A stretch of DNA of 5,911 bases from positions 1 to 5,911 of the forward strand of contig JAGCBE010000176.1 of assembly GCA_017652345.1 (NCBI GenBank), read 5' to 3'. The notes under the pieces are model-generated. The model was not told the origin of the DNA. It saw only the letters and a list, made by a program, of their open reading frames with translations, and did not search any database. The position numbers and the translations under genes were made by a program. Each line of letters opens with the position of its first letter. Position 1 is the stretch's first letter. Shown here piece by piece: positions 1-5,850 of the stretch. Source of the DNA: Methanobrevibacter sp. Its GTDB lineage: Archaea > Methanobacteriota > Methanobacteria > Methanobacteriales > Methanobacteriaceae.

Positions 1-75
1 ATATCCACAGCAATCTAAGCATTTTTTGATGATAGCTTCTTGTAATTCATTTGCTGTTTGTGTAGCATTTTTCAT
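1..75 (-). CDS. Cys-rich small phage protein, N-terminal part (runs off left edge)
   Basis: Reading leftward from an ATG at 75-73 there are 25 open codons up to the window edge, starting MKNATQTANELQEAI and continuing to K-x-C-L-D-C-C-G-Y. The upstream in-frame stop is at 123-121 and no other ATG lies between, so this start is the only normal one. From memory, many phages encode small proteins that start with an 'AIxxKCLxC' segment and later carry a second Cys-containing segment, probably making a metal-binding knuckle; this fragment fits the first half of that pattern. Its function is not known to me. It lies in the same direction as the amidase group, 127 bases downstream of the 40-residue ORF. 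The C-terminal part with the expected second Cys pair is outside the window, so the assignment is tentative. Confidence 0.55.
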   Translation of the reverse strand, partial: MKNATQTANELQEAIIKKCLDCCGY

Positions 76-202
76 TAGTAATAAAACATAATAAATTTGT
101 ATATATTTAATATAGATTTTTTATTATATTTTATTTATCCCCAAAAACAGATTTTTTGAGAATGATAAATTATATGGCTAAAAACATGAACTACAAAATT
201 TA

Positions 203-325
203 TTATGTTTTTCTGTAATTTTGCAATTTTCTTCCTAATTGCCAACCGTCATCTATCCAATAGTCTACATATAGCTCATTGACCTGTTTCTCTTCATCAT
301 CTAAATGAATCCAAACTAGCTTCAT
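203..325 (-). CDS. 40-aa small protein with GWxxGR-like motif, coupled to the amidase
   Basis: A 40-codon ORF whose ATG (325-323) overlaps the amidase TGA stop (324-322) as ATGA, the classic layout for translational coupling; it ends in TAA at 205-203. The protein starts MKLVWIHLDDEEKQV, is acidic in the first half and basic at the end, and contains Y-W-I-D-D-G-W-Q-L-G-R near residues 23-33. A short W-[IV]-x(n)-G-W-x-x-G-R arrangement recurs in many phage proteins, often as a small stand-alone module or at protein ends; I recall this from general experience and do not know its function. There is no signal peptide or membrane segment, so it is not an obvious holin despite sitting next to a lysis enzyme. 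The ATGA overlap and the sensible composition are the main support. Confidence 0.6.
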   Translation of the reverse strand: MKLVWIHLDDEEKQVNELYVDYWIDDGWQLGRKLQNYRKT

Positions 326-942
326 TTTACTATCAACTCATCAACATAACGTTCAATTGCAGCAACATATCCATCACAAATTGTGTCTTTTCCCTCTTTT
401 GACAACAAGTATTTGACATCATCTTTGTTGTCTTGGAACAATGTCTCAACTAAGACAGCTGGGCATAATGTGTTCTTAAGGACATAAAAATCGCTCGACC
501 AATAGTTTTGTGTCTTAGTCGGGCGACGCATCTTGAATCCCCTCATTTCCATCTCTTCCCATAATATGTTAGCTATCCTCTTTGACTTGTCTGAAGCTTT
601 CTTTGCTACATGTGATTCCCATCCTTGTGCTTTCTTCCATTGTCCATCACTTCCAGCTGCATTGTTGTGGATGCTGAAATACAATACTTTGCTTGAACCA
701 AAATATTTGCAATAGTTGTTGACAATCTGTACACGATTGCCCAATCCAATCTCATTCACATCGGTTGAGTCAATTATGCATCTATATCCGTCTTCTTGTA
801 ATTGTTTTTGTACTTTTTTACAAATCTCCCTCGACCATTGATATTCTTTTAGGCTGCCATCTGGTGATTGCTTACCTGAGGTATCACATCCATGCGCGGT
901 ACCTAATATGATGCATATGCTTGTCTTTTCTGATTGTGTCAT
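322..942 (-). CDS. N-acetylmuramoyl-L-alanine amidase (Amidase_3 type), probable phage endolysin
   Basis: A 206-aa Zn-dependent amidase that would cut the bond between N-acetylmuramic acid and the L-alanine of the peptide stem in peptidoglycan. The Amidase_3 landmarks are in order: the first zinc His in GTAHG (H17), a Glu in L-K-E-Y (E33), the second zinc His in S-I-H-N-N-A (H92), and the catalytic-type Glu in V-L-V-E-T-L-F (E166). The length is about that of a bare catalytic domain, with no wall-binding domain or SH3/LysM repeats. The N-terminus (MTQSEKTSICIILG) lacks a signal peptide, so export would need a holin or another route; no holin is visible here. The ATG at 942-940 is the only start that keeps the first motif with a normal N-terminus. 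Its stop overlaps the next small ORF. Family assignment is strong; the lytic role is inferred from the phage-like setting, and a host amidase carried on a mobile element is possible. Confidence 0.93.
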   Translation of the reverse strand: MTQSEKTSICIILGTAHGCDTSGKQSPDGSLKEYQWSREICKKVQKQLQEDGYRCIIDSTDVNEIGLGNRVQIVNNYCKYFGSSKVLYFSIHNNAAGSDGQWKKAQGWESHVAKKASDKSKRIANILWEEMEMRGFKMRRPTKTQNYWSSDFYVLKNTLCPAVLVETLFQDNKDDVKYLLSKEGKDTICDGYVAAIERYVDELIVK

Positions 943-946
943 TCAT

Positions 947-958
947 AATATCGATATT
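947..958. promoter_or_regulatory. 12-bp perfect palindrome next to the amidase start, possible operator
   Basis: AATATCGATATT reads the same on both strands and begins four bases upstream of the amidase ATG. Its position in the untranslated leader of the leftward transcript would suit a repressor site or a small RNA hairpin near the start codon. Palindromes of this length can arise by chance in A/T-rich DNA, and only one copy was seen. Confidence 0.3.
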
Positions 959-1011
959 TTTATAAACACTACATTTTAAATTTTATATTTATAATATAGA
1001 ATAAAATTACT

Positions 1012-1045
1012 TATGTAGTTAAATGCGAACTTTTTTGTAACTTTG
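1012..1045 (+). promoter_or_regulatory. Bacteroidota-type promoter for the rightward operon
   Basis: TAACTTTG at 1038-1045 is a full match to the Bacteroidota primary sigma -7 consensus TAnnTTTG and is flanked by bases (TTG before, CA after) that are common at such promoters. The -33 TTTG element is weak: TATG at 1012-1015 matches three of four bases at a spacing slightly longer than usual. Transcription would begin near 1052 and read the leader, the small ORFs, the 214-aa gene and the replication gene. Confidence 0.6.
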
Positions 1046-1075
1046 CAAGTTTGAATTTACCGAATAGCAGTGACT

Positions 1076-1105
1076 ATGTTATTATTACTAAAAGATATAA
1101 AATGA
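1076..1105 (+). CDS. 8-codon upstream ORF with four Leu codons (possible leader peptide)
   Basis: ATG at 1076 opens MLLLLKDIK and stops at TGA 1103-1105, overlapping the ATG of the next ORF (1102) as ATGA. It is the first ATG after the predicted transcription start. Residues 2-5 are consecutive Leu codons (TTA TTA TTA CTA). A leader peptide is conceivable because a hairpin follows, but so short an ORF easily occurs by chance. Confidence 0.18.
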   Translation: MLLLLKDIK

Positions 1106-1203
1106 ACAAAGGCGGTAATGTTCATGATAGAATTAGAAAGATTAGACATTATACACAAAGCTCAAGGATGAAGCAGCCGCCTCTGTGGATTCCTTGGGCT
1201 TGA
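1102..1203 (+). CDS. 33-aa leader ORF overlapping a structured RNA segment
   Basis: ATG at 1102-1104 overlaps the stop of the 8-codon ORF; the reading frame runs 33 codons to TGA at 1201-1203. The product starts MNKGGNVHDRIRKIRHYTQ, is strongly basic in the first two thirds, and ends in a Pro/Trp-rich tail (PPLWIPWA). I do not recognise it. The tail is encoded by the GC-rich hairpin described separately, so the protein may be real, or the open frame may only be a by-product of a conserved RNA. If translated, ribosomes reaching the stop codon would melt the hairpin and so could affect expression of the genes below. Confidence 0.28.
   Translation: MNKGGNVHDRIRKIRHYTQSSRMKQPPLWIPWA
1110..1201 (+). 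ncRNA. Candidate structured leader RNA (hairpin with possible pseudoknot)
   Basis: The 11-base arms 1158-1168 (AAGCTCAAGGA) and 1191-1201 (TCCTTGGGCTT) pair over their full length with a single G-U. The loop 1169-1190 contains CCGCC (1177-1181), which is exactly complementary to GGCGG at 1111-1115; the match extends to seven pairs (1110-1116 with 1176-1182) with one G-U. The loop can alternatively form a small CCGC/GTGG hairpin (1177-1180 with 1185-1188). The hairpin segment is about 55% G+C by hand count (24 of 44 bases), far above the surrounding DNA. It lies in the 5' leader of the operon, so a regulatory leader or attenuator is the likeliest role. A short T run (1205-1208) follows but is too weak to call a terminator. 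No known riboswitch class is recognised. Confidence 0.4.
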
Positions 1204-1213
1204 CTTTTATAAT

Positions 1214-1324
1214 ATGGAAAAGGAAACTTATTGGATAATAAAAAATGGTGAGCCAGTGAAAGTTAGTTTTGAAGAATGGCTTGAATGGAAATATAGACAA
1301 GACAATACAAAATTAAATTATTAG
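1214..1324 (+). CDS. 36-aa hypothetical protein, first ORF before the 214-aa gene
   Basis: ATG at 1214 opens 36 codons (MEKETYWIIKNGEPVKV, then an acidic F-E-E-W-L-E-W stretch) ending at TAG 1322-1324. The composition is protein-like, with regular charged and aromatic residues, and the start context (ATATGGAAAAGG) is very like that of the 214-aa gene 114 bases downstream. Only three bases separate its stop from the next ATG, so the two are surely co-transcribed. It is also in the same frame as the 214-aa gene, so reading through the TAG would give one protein of about 252 residues. No family is recognised. It may be a small phage early protein or, less likely, the N-terminus of the next gene. 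Confidence 0.5.
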   Translation: MEKETYWIIKNGEPVKVSFEEWLEWKYRQDNTKLNY

Positions 1325-1327
1325 ATT

Positions 1328-1972
1328 ATGGAAAAAACTAAAGTCTACTACGTAGAAACAACACAAGACAATTATTATTTTGAGAAGTTTTGGCAATTAG
1401 CCAATTTCTTAAAAAGAGACTCTAAAGAGCTATGGGATAGCTATATGCAAGGCAATGAGCCAAACATTCACACAACAACAAAATACACAAACTTCAAGAT
1501 TGATGAGAATGAGAATTTCTCTGGCAATAGGCGCAAATACTTTGAAGACTTTTGTGAATTTGCTCAAGGAGATGTGTATGATTCAACATGGATATGTGGA
1601 GAAGCTTACTTAAAATCTATACCAGACGAAAAAATGCTAAGCTATTTGATAACATCTGCTTTTGGTTTAAAAAACAGAATTGAATACATTGGCAATTATA
1701 TTTTCATAGTTTTGCCAAAGAAATATTGTAGTATAGTCACTAAGATAAATGATTATGATAGAGATAGTGAAGACATAGGGTATTATTATATGAAAAAGAC
1801 ATTTGATTGTGTGATAAAGTCAATAAAAAACAGCAAGAAATATCCAACAATACAAAGTATGATATTCTATGATTTTGAACCATGGCAATATTTTGACTCT
1901 ACAGGTCGTTTAATAACAACGTCATGGTATTCACACTATTCTAATTCATTAGAGAAGTCAAGACTAAAATAA
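1328..1972 (+). CDS. 214-aa hypothetical protein upstream of the replication gene
   Basis: A full-length ORF starting MEKTKVYYVETTQDN and ending in TAA. I do not recognise the family. It is rich in Tyr, Phe and Trp, has mixed charge, and has no signal peptide, no convincing membrane helix and no visible Walker, HNH, zinc-finger or HTH motif. A hydrophobic stretch around residues 120-130 (Y-I-F-I-V-L-P) looks like a buried beta strand. The C-terminal part contains F-Y-D-F-E-P-W-Q-Y-F followed by a short turn, suggesting a compact alpha/beta fold. The ATG follows the stop of the 36-codon ORF by three bases and its own stop lies 12 bases before the replication gene, so the three form an operon. 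That context suggests a replication accessory or early protein, without direct evidence. Confidence 0.85.
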   Translation: MEKTKVYYVETTQDNYYFEKFWQLANFLKRDSKELWDSYMQGNEPNIHTTTKYTNFKIDENENFSGNRRKYFEDFCEFAQGDVYDSTWICGEAYLKSIPDEKMLSYLITSAFGLKNRIEYIGNYIFIVLPKKYCSIVTKINDYDRDSEDIGYYYMKKTFDCVIKSIKNSKKYPTIQSMIFYDFEPWQYFDSTGRLITTSWYSHYSNSLEKSRLK

Positions 1973-1984
1973 ACAAACAACAAA

Positions 1985-4900
1985 ATGGAAAAAATATCAC
2001 AAAACTTAATAAATGAATTACAAAAGCCAAAACTTGGAATAACAGATGGTACATGCAGGGGTGTACAAGTTTTAGCTTATAGGTTAGATGGAAAATATGG
2101 AGAATATAAGAATGGAAAAAAGAAAGAGCCACAAAAACTTAAGAACATATCACTTTTAGACTTAATCAACATTATATGTGACACAAACTATTATTTTGAA
2201 TGCAGGAAAAGAGCATTAAAGCAATACTATAAAGACAAAGAGACAGACCCAAATGCTGAGTTGAAAGCCAAAAATGGTGCTTGTGCTGTGTTTCCATTTT
2301 TAGACTATAGATACAAAAAAGAAGAAGATGGAAACATCACTAACTTAGCTTATTTCAAGTTCCAAGGCACACAATTGTTTGATGGTGACTTTGCCATAAA
2401 GAGTGGAAAACTTACATTAGATGAAGCAAAGTATTTAAGCACCACAATTCTTCAAAAACTATACCCAAAACTTATCAAATACAACTGGTTTGTCTTTTGT
2501 TGTGAGTCAACATCAGCTAAAGGCATACATATTTATACACATACAGAAAAACCTGAGTTCGATTGTGAATATAATGATAATGGAAGCAAAAAATGGGTTG
2601 GTGAAATCACAAAAGATGATTATGCTAAGTACTCTATAAAATGGAGAAACATAAGCTACCAGACAAAATTGTATTACATATACAAAGAGCTTAAAGATAT
2701 ATGGGATGAGCTAAACTTAGAAGAAATCCAACCATTAAACTCATTTTTTGACAATGCAATGTATACACACATTGGACAACCATTCAATGTGACACCAATG
2801 CACAAAGGAAACATATTGCTAAACCCAAATTTCAAATGTTGCATAGACAAAGAACTTCTTTCAATGGCAAAAAATGACAGCATAAATGACATTAGAGACA
2901 TATTTGGGTTAGACAACAACATAGTTGAGATCTCAACTAACAACCTTAGCATAAACAAAGACAACACAACTTCTACTGACTATTTGTTTGAGACAATAAC
3001 TGAAATAAAGAGCACAAACTATGATTTGACAAAAAACTTAAGTGAAAGTGGCTTTTATTTTGGCCATGACACTAGACACATGTCAAAAGTAAAGACAGAT
3101 GATAGATTTGTTGAAGTTGAGACACCATTGATTAAAGAAGTCATTCATACAATGAAATGCTTCTATACTGACAATGAAATAACTAAAATATGGCAAACTA
3201 AAGGATTCTACAACCAAGATGCTAATGAAGCTAATGTCATTTCATGGATTAAGAATTGGAAAGAATATGACAAAGACAACAATTTGATACCAAGGGAAAA
3301 ATATGTGCCAAAAAGAAGTGTTGTCGAATTCTTGAACAAATGGTGTGGTTTTGACATACAATACAATGACTACACTATAAACATAAAGTCTAAAAATGTT
3401 GTTAAGATCCCATTGACAGAAAATGAATACCTTAGTGACTATTGGGAAAAGATAATAAAAGCAATTGGAAATGAAAATGGCATATATCTTTTAGAGTCTC
3501 CAACTGGAAGTGGAAAAACAGCTACTCATGTAAACATAAACAAAAACTTAAGTGATGACATATTCAACTGTTATATGCAAAGGCCAGTAATAATGACTGA
3601 ACCTTACAACTCAATCCTAATGTCAAAATTCAATGACAAAAGCATTGAAGTCATCACTGGCTCAAAAAGATTCCCACAAATATTGTCATCAAAGACAATG
3701 TATGCTACAAACTACATACACTTCCAAGAAATTGACATTGAAGACATAAAGTTGTTCAAATACATAATCATTGATGAGTCACATTTGCTTACGAAAGAAG
3801 AGTTTAGAAGCAAACAACTTATTGAGTTCATATACAAAATAAAAGAACTTTCAAAAAACAGCATTGTCATATTGCAGACTGCTACACCAATGGATGAAAG
3901 GATAACTTTTGAAATAAAATGCACATTCAAACTTATAAAGAAAGACAAAAGGAACATAAACTACAAATACATTAAGTTCAATAGGAAAGAAAATGAGAAA
4001 TTCAGTTTGTTCTGGACATACAGCATAATAAAGGACAGATTGAACAAAGGAATAAAGACTTATGTATACTATAACTCTGTTGACTATAGGCAAGCTAACA
4101 TATTAGCATCATTTTTTGAAAGGGACTACAATGTAGCTGTGTACCATAAGAGAATCATCCTTAAGAATGAATATGAAAACAGTGCTATGGAATATATAAC
4201 AAATGAGCATATTATGGGAAAATATGACTTGTTGATATCAAGTGTGTATTTTGGTGTTGGAAATGACCTGAATGATGAGGTAGAGAATGCTTGTTGCATA
4301 ATCATTGGAAACAATGTGTGGCAAGAAGATGTACAAGTATTTGGAAGGTTCAGGAATGCAAAGAACATTGAAGTCATAAGTGTATTGAAAGAAGACATTG
4401 ACAACTCAGGATATAACTATCTCAAACTATTGCATTATGCTGAAAAGAATGCATTATACAACTTCTATGACAGGACAAAACGTAAGAACTCAAATGTGAT
4501 ATGGTCTAAACTTGAAAATGAAGAAGAAGCAAAGATATACTCAATAATAAAAATCAATGAATTGTACCATTCATCAAAAATGATAAAAGATGAAATGCTT
4601 CCGTTATATGTAAATGAATATGATGAAGAAATACAAGAGATTGAGCCTGACAGAAGCTTAGAAGATAGTGTAAAAGAGATATATAAAGAACTTAAAGAAA
4701 AAGCATTAGATGAAAAGGAGCAAATATTGAAGAAACTACTTGAAAACAAAAATGCTGAAATACAATACAAAAATGAACCAAAGCATGACAAATGGATAAA
4801 CACTATAAAAAGGTTGAGATATAATGTTCCTGATGATGTGTTTGAAAGAGTATGGCGTAAACTTAAAGGATATGGAACAATACATTATATTGGTTTGTTC

Positions 4901-5605
4901 AATGACATACTTAAGCAATATTATGACAACAGCTTAGACTATGCTGAGATAGCTTCATTTGAATATTACAGGAACAGTGAAAAGACTTCTGAAGACTTGA
5001 TACATGCTTATTTGATATGGTATTTCTATTGCAACTATGATGACTCTAATGACTATATGATAGAAAGCCAATGGTGGTTTGACTTCAAGTTCAAATGCAA
5101 GAAATATGCAGAGATACCAGATGAGTTGATTAGCTTTTTGTTCAATGATGCTAAAGTTGCTTTACAAAACAAAGAACTTAAAGAATTAGAAGAACTAGAA
5201 GAATTCTTTGGTCATGACACTTTGAAGAATGAGATAGAAAAAGTCAAAGACATGGTAATCAAAGGATATGACCCAAATGGTAAGATAACAGGCTATAAGA
5301 AAAGCAAAATGTCTAGGAATGAATTGACAGAATGGATTATGACTAAAGACAAACATTTAGAAGAACAAAGGAAGAAAGAAGAACAGAAAGAAAATACATC
5401 AAAAGGTGGTAAGAAAGGTGGTAAGAATGGTAGCCCAAAGAAAAGCATAGTTATATGTGAAGAGTTCAAGCATAAAGAAAAATACAACTTGAAGGCTGGA
5501 CAAATATTCATGTCATGTGATGAGCTAGCTAAATATACAGGTGTGTCACCCAAAACTGTTTCATCTTGGATAAATGAGAAAAAATGGGTATTTGAGCTAA
5601 TTTAA
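1985..5605 (+). CDS. 1206-aa replication protein: AEP-type primase, SF2 (UL9-like) helicase and C-terminal HTH
   Basis: A large multidomain protein likely to start and drive replication of the element. Residues about 95-285 match the BT4734/VirE-N type of archaeo-eukaryotic primase core: motif I D133-G-D135, motif II S-T-S-A-K-G-I-H (S175-H182), and motif III around F-F-D256 followed by G-Q-P-F-N. Residues about 380-430 are helical and may be a primase C-terminal (PriCT-like) spacer. The superfamily 2 helicase begins near 480: Walker A S-P-T-G-S-G-K-T (505-512), Walker B I-I-D-E-S-H (595-600), motif III T-A-T-P (632-635), motif V near 748-764, and motif VI Q784-V-F-G-R-F-R790. The helicase pattern recalls herpesvirus origin-binding proteins (UL9). 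Residues about 890-925 are a charged likely coiled coil; 1126-1153 is a Lys/Gly-rich linker; 1176-1206 is a helix-turn-helix ending the protein. The ATG follows a 12-base A-rich gap after the 214-aa gene. No stop or frameshift interrupts it. The domain reading is from motifs; polymerase activity and origin binding are inferred. Confidence 0.93.
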   Translation: MEKISQNLINELQKPKLGITDGTCRGVQVLAYRLDGKYGEYKNGKKKEPQKLKNISLLDLINIICDTNYYFECRKRALKQYYKDKETDPNAELKAKNGACAVFPFLDYRYKKEEDGNITNLAYFKFQGTQLFDGDFAIKSGKLTLDEAKYLSTTILQKLYPKLIKYNWFVFCCESTSAKGIHIYTHTEKPEFDCEYNDNGSKKWVGEITKDDYAKYSIKWRNISYQTKLYYIYKELKDIWDELNLEEIQPLNSFFDNAMYTHIGQPFNVTPMHKGNILLNPNFKCCIDKELLSMAKNDSINDIRDIFGLDNNIVEISTNNLSINKDNTTSTDYLFETITEIKSTNYDLTKNLSESGFYFGHDTRHMSKVKTDDRFVEVETPLIKEVIHTMKCFYTDNEITKIWQTKGFYNQDANEANVISWIKNWKEYDKDNNLIPREKYVPKRSVVEFLNKWCGFDIQYNDYTINIKSKNVVKIPLTENEYLSDYWEKIIKAIGNENGIYLLESPTGSGKTATHVNINKNLSDDIFNCYMQRPVIMTEPYNSILMSKFNDKSIEVITGSKRFPQILSSKTMYATNYIHFQEIDIEDIKLFKYIIIDESHLLTKEEFRSKQLIEFIYKIKELSKNSIVILQTATPMDERITFEIKCTFKLIKKDKRNINYKYIKFNRKENEKFSLFWTYSIIKDRLNKGIKTYVYYNSVDYRQANILASFFERDYNVAVYHKRIILKNEYENSAMEYITNEHIMGKYDLLISSVYFGVGNDLNDEVENACCIIIGNNVWQEDVQVFGRFRNAKNIEVISVLKEDIDNSGYNYLKLLHYAEKNALYNFYDRTKRKNSNVIWSKLENEEEAKIYSIIKINELYHSSKMIKDEMLPLYVNEYDEEIQEIEPDRSLEDSVKEIYKELKEKALDEKEQILKKLLENKNAEIQYKNEPKHDKWINTIKRLRYNVPDDVFERVWRKLKGYGTIHYIGLFNDILKQYYDNSLDYAEIASFEYYRNSEKTSEDLIHAYLIWYFYCNYDDSNDYMIESQWWFDFKFKCKKYAEIPDELISFLFNDAKVALQNKELKELEELEEFFGHDTLKNEIEKVKDMVIKGYDPNGKITGYKKSKMSRNELTEWIMTKDKHLEEQRKKEEQKENTSKGGKKGGKNGSPKKSIVICEEFKHKEKYNLKAGQIFMSCDELAKYTGVSPKTVSSWINEKKWVFELI

Positions 5606-5700
5606 ATCATCATTTAAAAAGGTAAAAAAAAACTGAAATGAGAAATATATTATATATAGAAGCAGTACTTTTTTGTTTCAGTTTTTTTTTACCTTTTTTC
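5601..5700. repeat. 100-bp tandem direct repeat, copy 1
   Basis: First of two identical, directly abutting 100-bp units (TTTAAATCATCATTTAAA at the left end). It begins inside the last codon of the replication gene, so it includes that gene's TAA stop. Within it are a 7-bp inverted repeat (TTTAAAT 5601-5607, ATTTAAA 5612-5618) and a 23-bp perfect inverted repeat (5616-5638 with 5676-5698). Confidence 0.97.
5616..5698. terminator. Bidirectional hairpin terminator, copy 1 (inferred)
   Basis: Arms of 23 bases (5616-5638 and 5676-5698) are perfectly complementary: A5-GGT-A9-CTGAAA against TTTCAG-T9-ACC-T5. In RNA the stem could extend inward by several mostly A-U and G-U pairs, since TGAGAAA faces TTTTTTG. 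The 37-base outer loop contains an alternating TA run. Being palindromic, it gives a hairpin with a T-rich 3' arm on either strand, which suits ending transcription from both the replication gene and the convergent gene at 5851. It lacks the GC-rich stem of a textbook intrinsic terminator, so the role comes mainly from location. Confidence 0.5.
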
Positions 5701-5800
5701 TTTAAATCATCATTTAAAAAGGTAAAAAAAAACTGAAATGAGAAATATATTATATATAGAAGCAGTACTTTTTTGTTTCAGTTTTTTTTTACCTTTTTTC
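5701..5800. repeat. 100-bp tandem direct repeat, copy 2
   Basis: Exact copy of the preceding unit with no base difference, including the nine-base A and T runs. Repetition stops after one more matching base (5801). The copy falls wholly in the intergenic space. Confidence 0.97.
5716..5798. terminator. Bidirectional hairpin terminator, copy 2 (inferred)
   Basis: Same 23-bp inverted repeat as in copy 1 (5716-5738 with 5776-5798). Because the units are tandem, the right arm of copy 1 can also pair with the left arm of copy 2 across a loop of only 17 bases, giving an alternative hairpin at 5676-5738. Confidence 0.48.
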
Positions 5801-5850
5801 TATACCAAGAAATTGACTTAACTGATTAAAAATAAATAGTTTAACTAATT

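Larger units (their letters stand above)
943..1075. promoter_or_regulatory. Divergent AT-rich intergenic control region
   Basis: This stretch separates the leftward amidase group from the rightward replication operon and should hold promoters for both directions. It is almost purely A/T between about 955 and 1020, with runs such as TTATATTTATAATATA, which would melt easily and would suit an origin or a strong promoter zone. A rightward Bacteroidota-type -7 box is recognisable at 1038-1045. I find no CAAAnnTA (the leftward version) in the region, so the leftward promoter is unidentified. An origin role is only a possibility. Confidence 0.5.

Noticed and set aside
137..160. Short A/T hairpin (CAAAAA ... 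TTTTTG) in the gap between the 40-aa ORF and the Cys-rich gene, considered as a terminator.
   Set aside because: Only six A/T-dominated pairs; expected by chance in such DNA.
216..223. TAATTTTG on the plus strand, a match to the Bacteroidota -7 box.
   Set aside because: It lies inside the 3' end of the 40-aa minus-strand ORF, has no -33 element, and points into antisense of the amidase; it is explained by the codons there.
533..715. 60-codon plus-strand open frame opposite the amidase.
   Set aside because: It is a shadow of the amidase gene, whose motifs are unmistakable, and has no operon context.
1264..1272. Second TAnnTTTG match (TAGTTTTG) upstream of the 214-aa gene.
   Set aside because: It falls inside the 36-codon ORF without a -33 element, and the tight gene spacing favours one upstream promoter.
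4465..4803. 112-codon minus-strand open frame, and similar minus-strand frames at 1941-2132, 2674-2967, 3712-4404, 4736-4918 and 5293-5553.
   Set aside because: All lie inside the replication gene or its edges; their Ser/Phe/Leu-rich composition is what the reverse of A-rich coding sequence produces.
5601..5800. The tandem repeat considered as a CRISPR array or iteron set.
   Set aside because: Only two abutting units with no spacers, and the unit is far longer than typical iterons or CRISPR repeats.
5837..5847. TAGTTTAACTA near-palindrome just downstream of the convergent gene's stop.
   Set aside because: Short, single copy and A/T-rich; no supporting context such as repeats or a recombinase.
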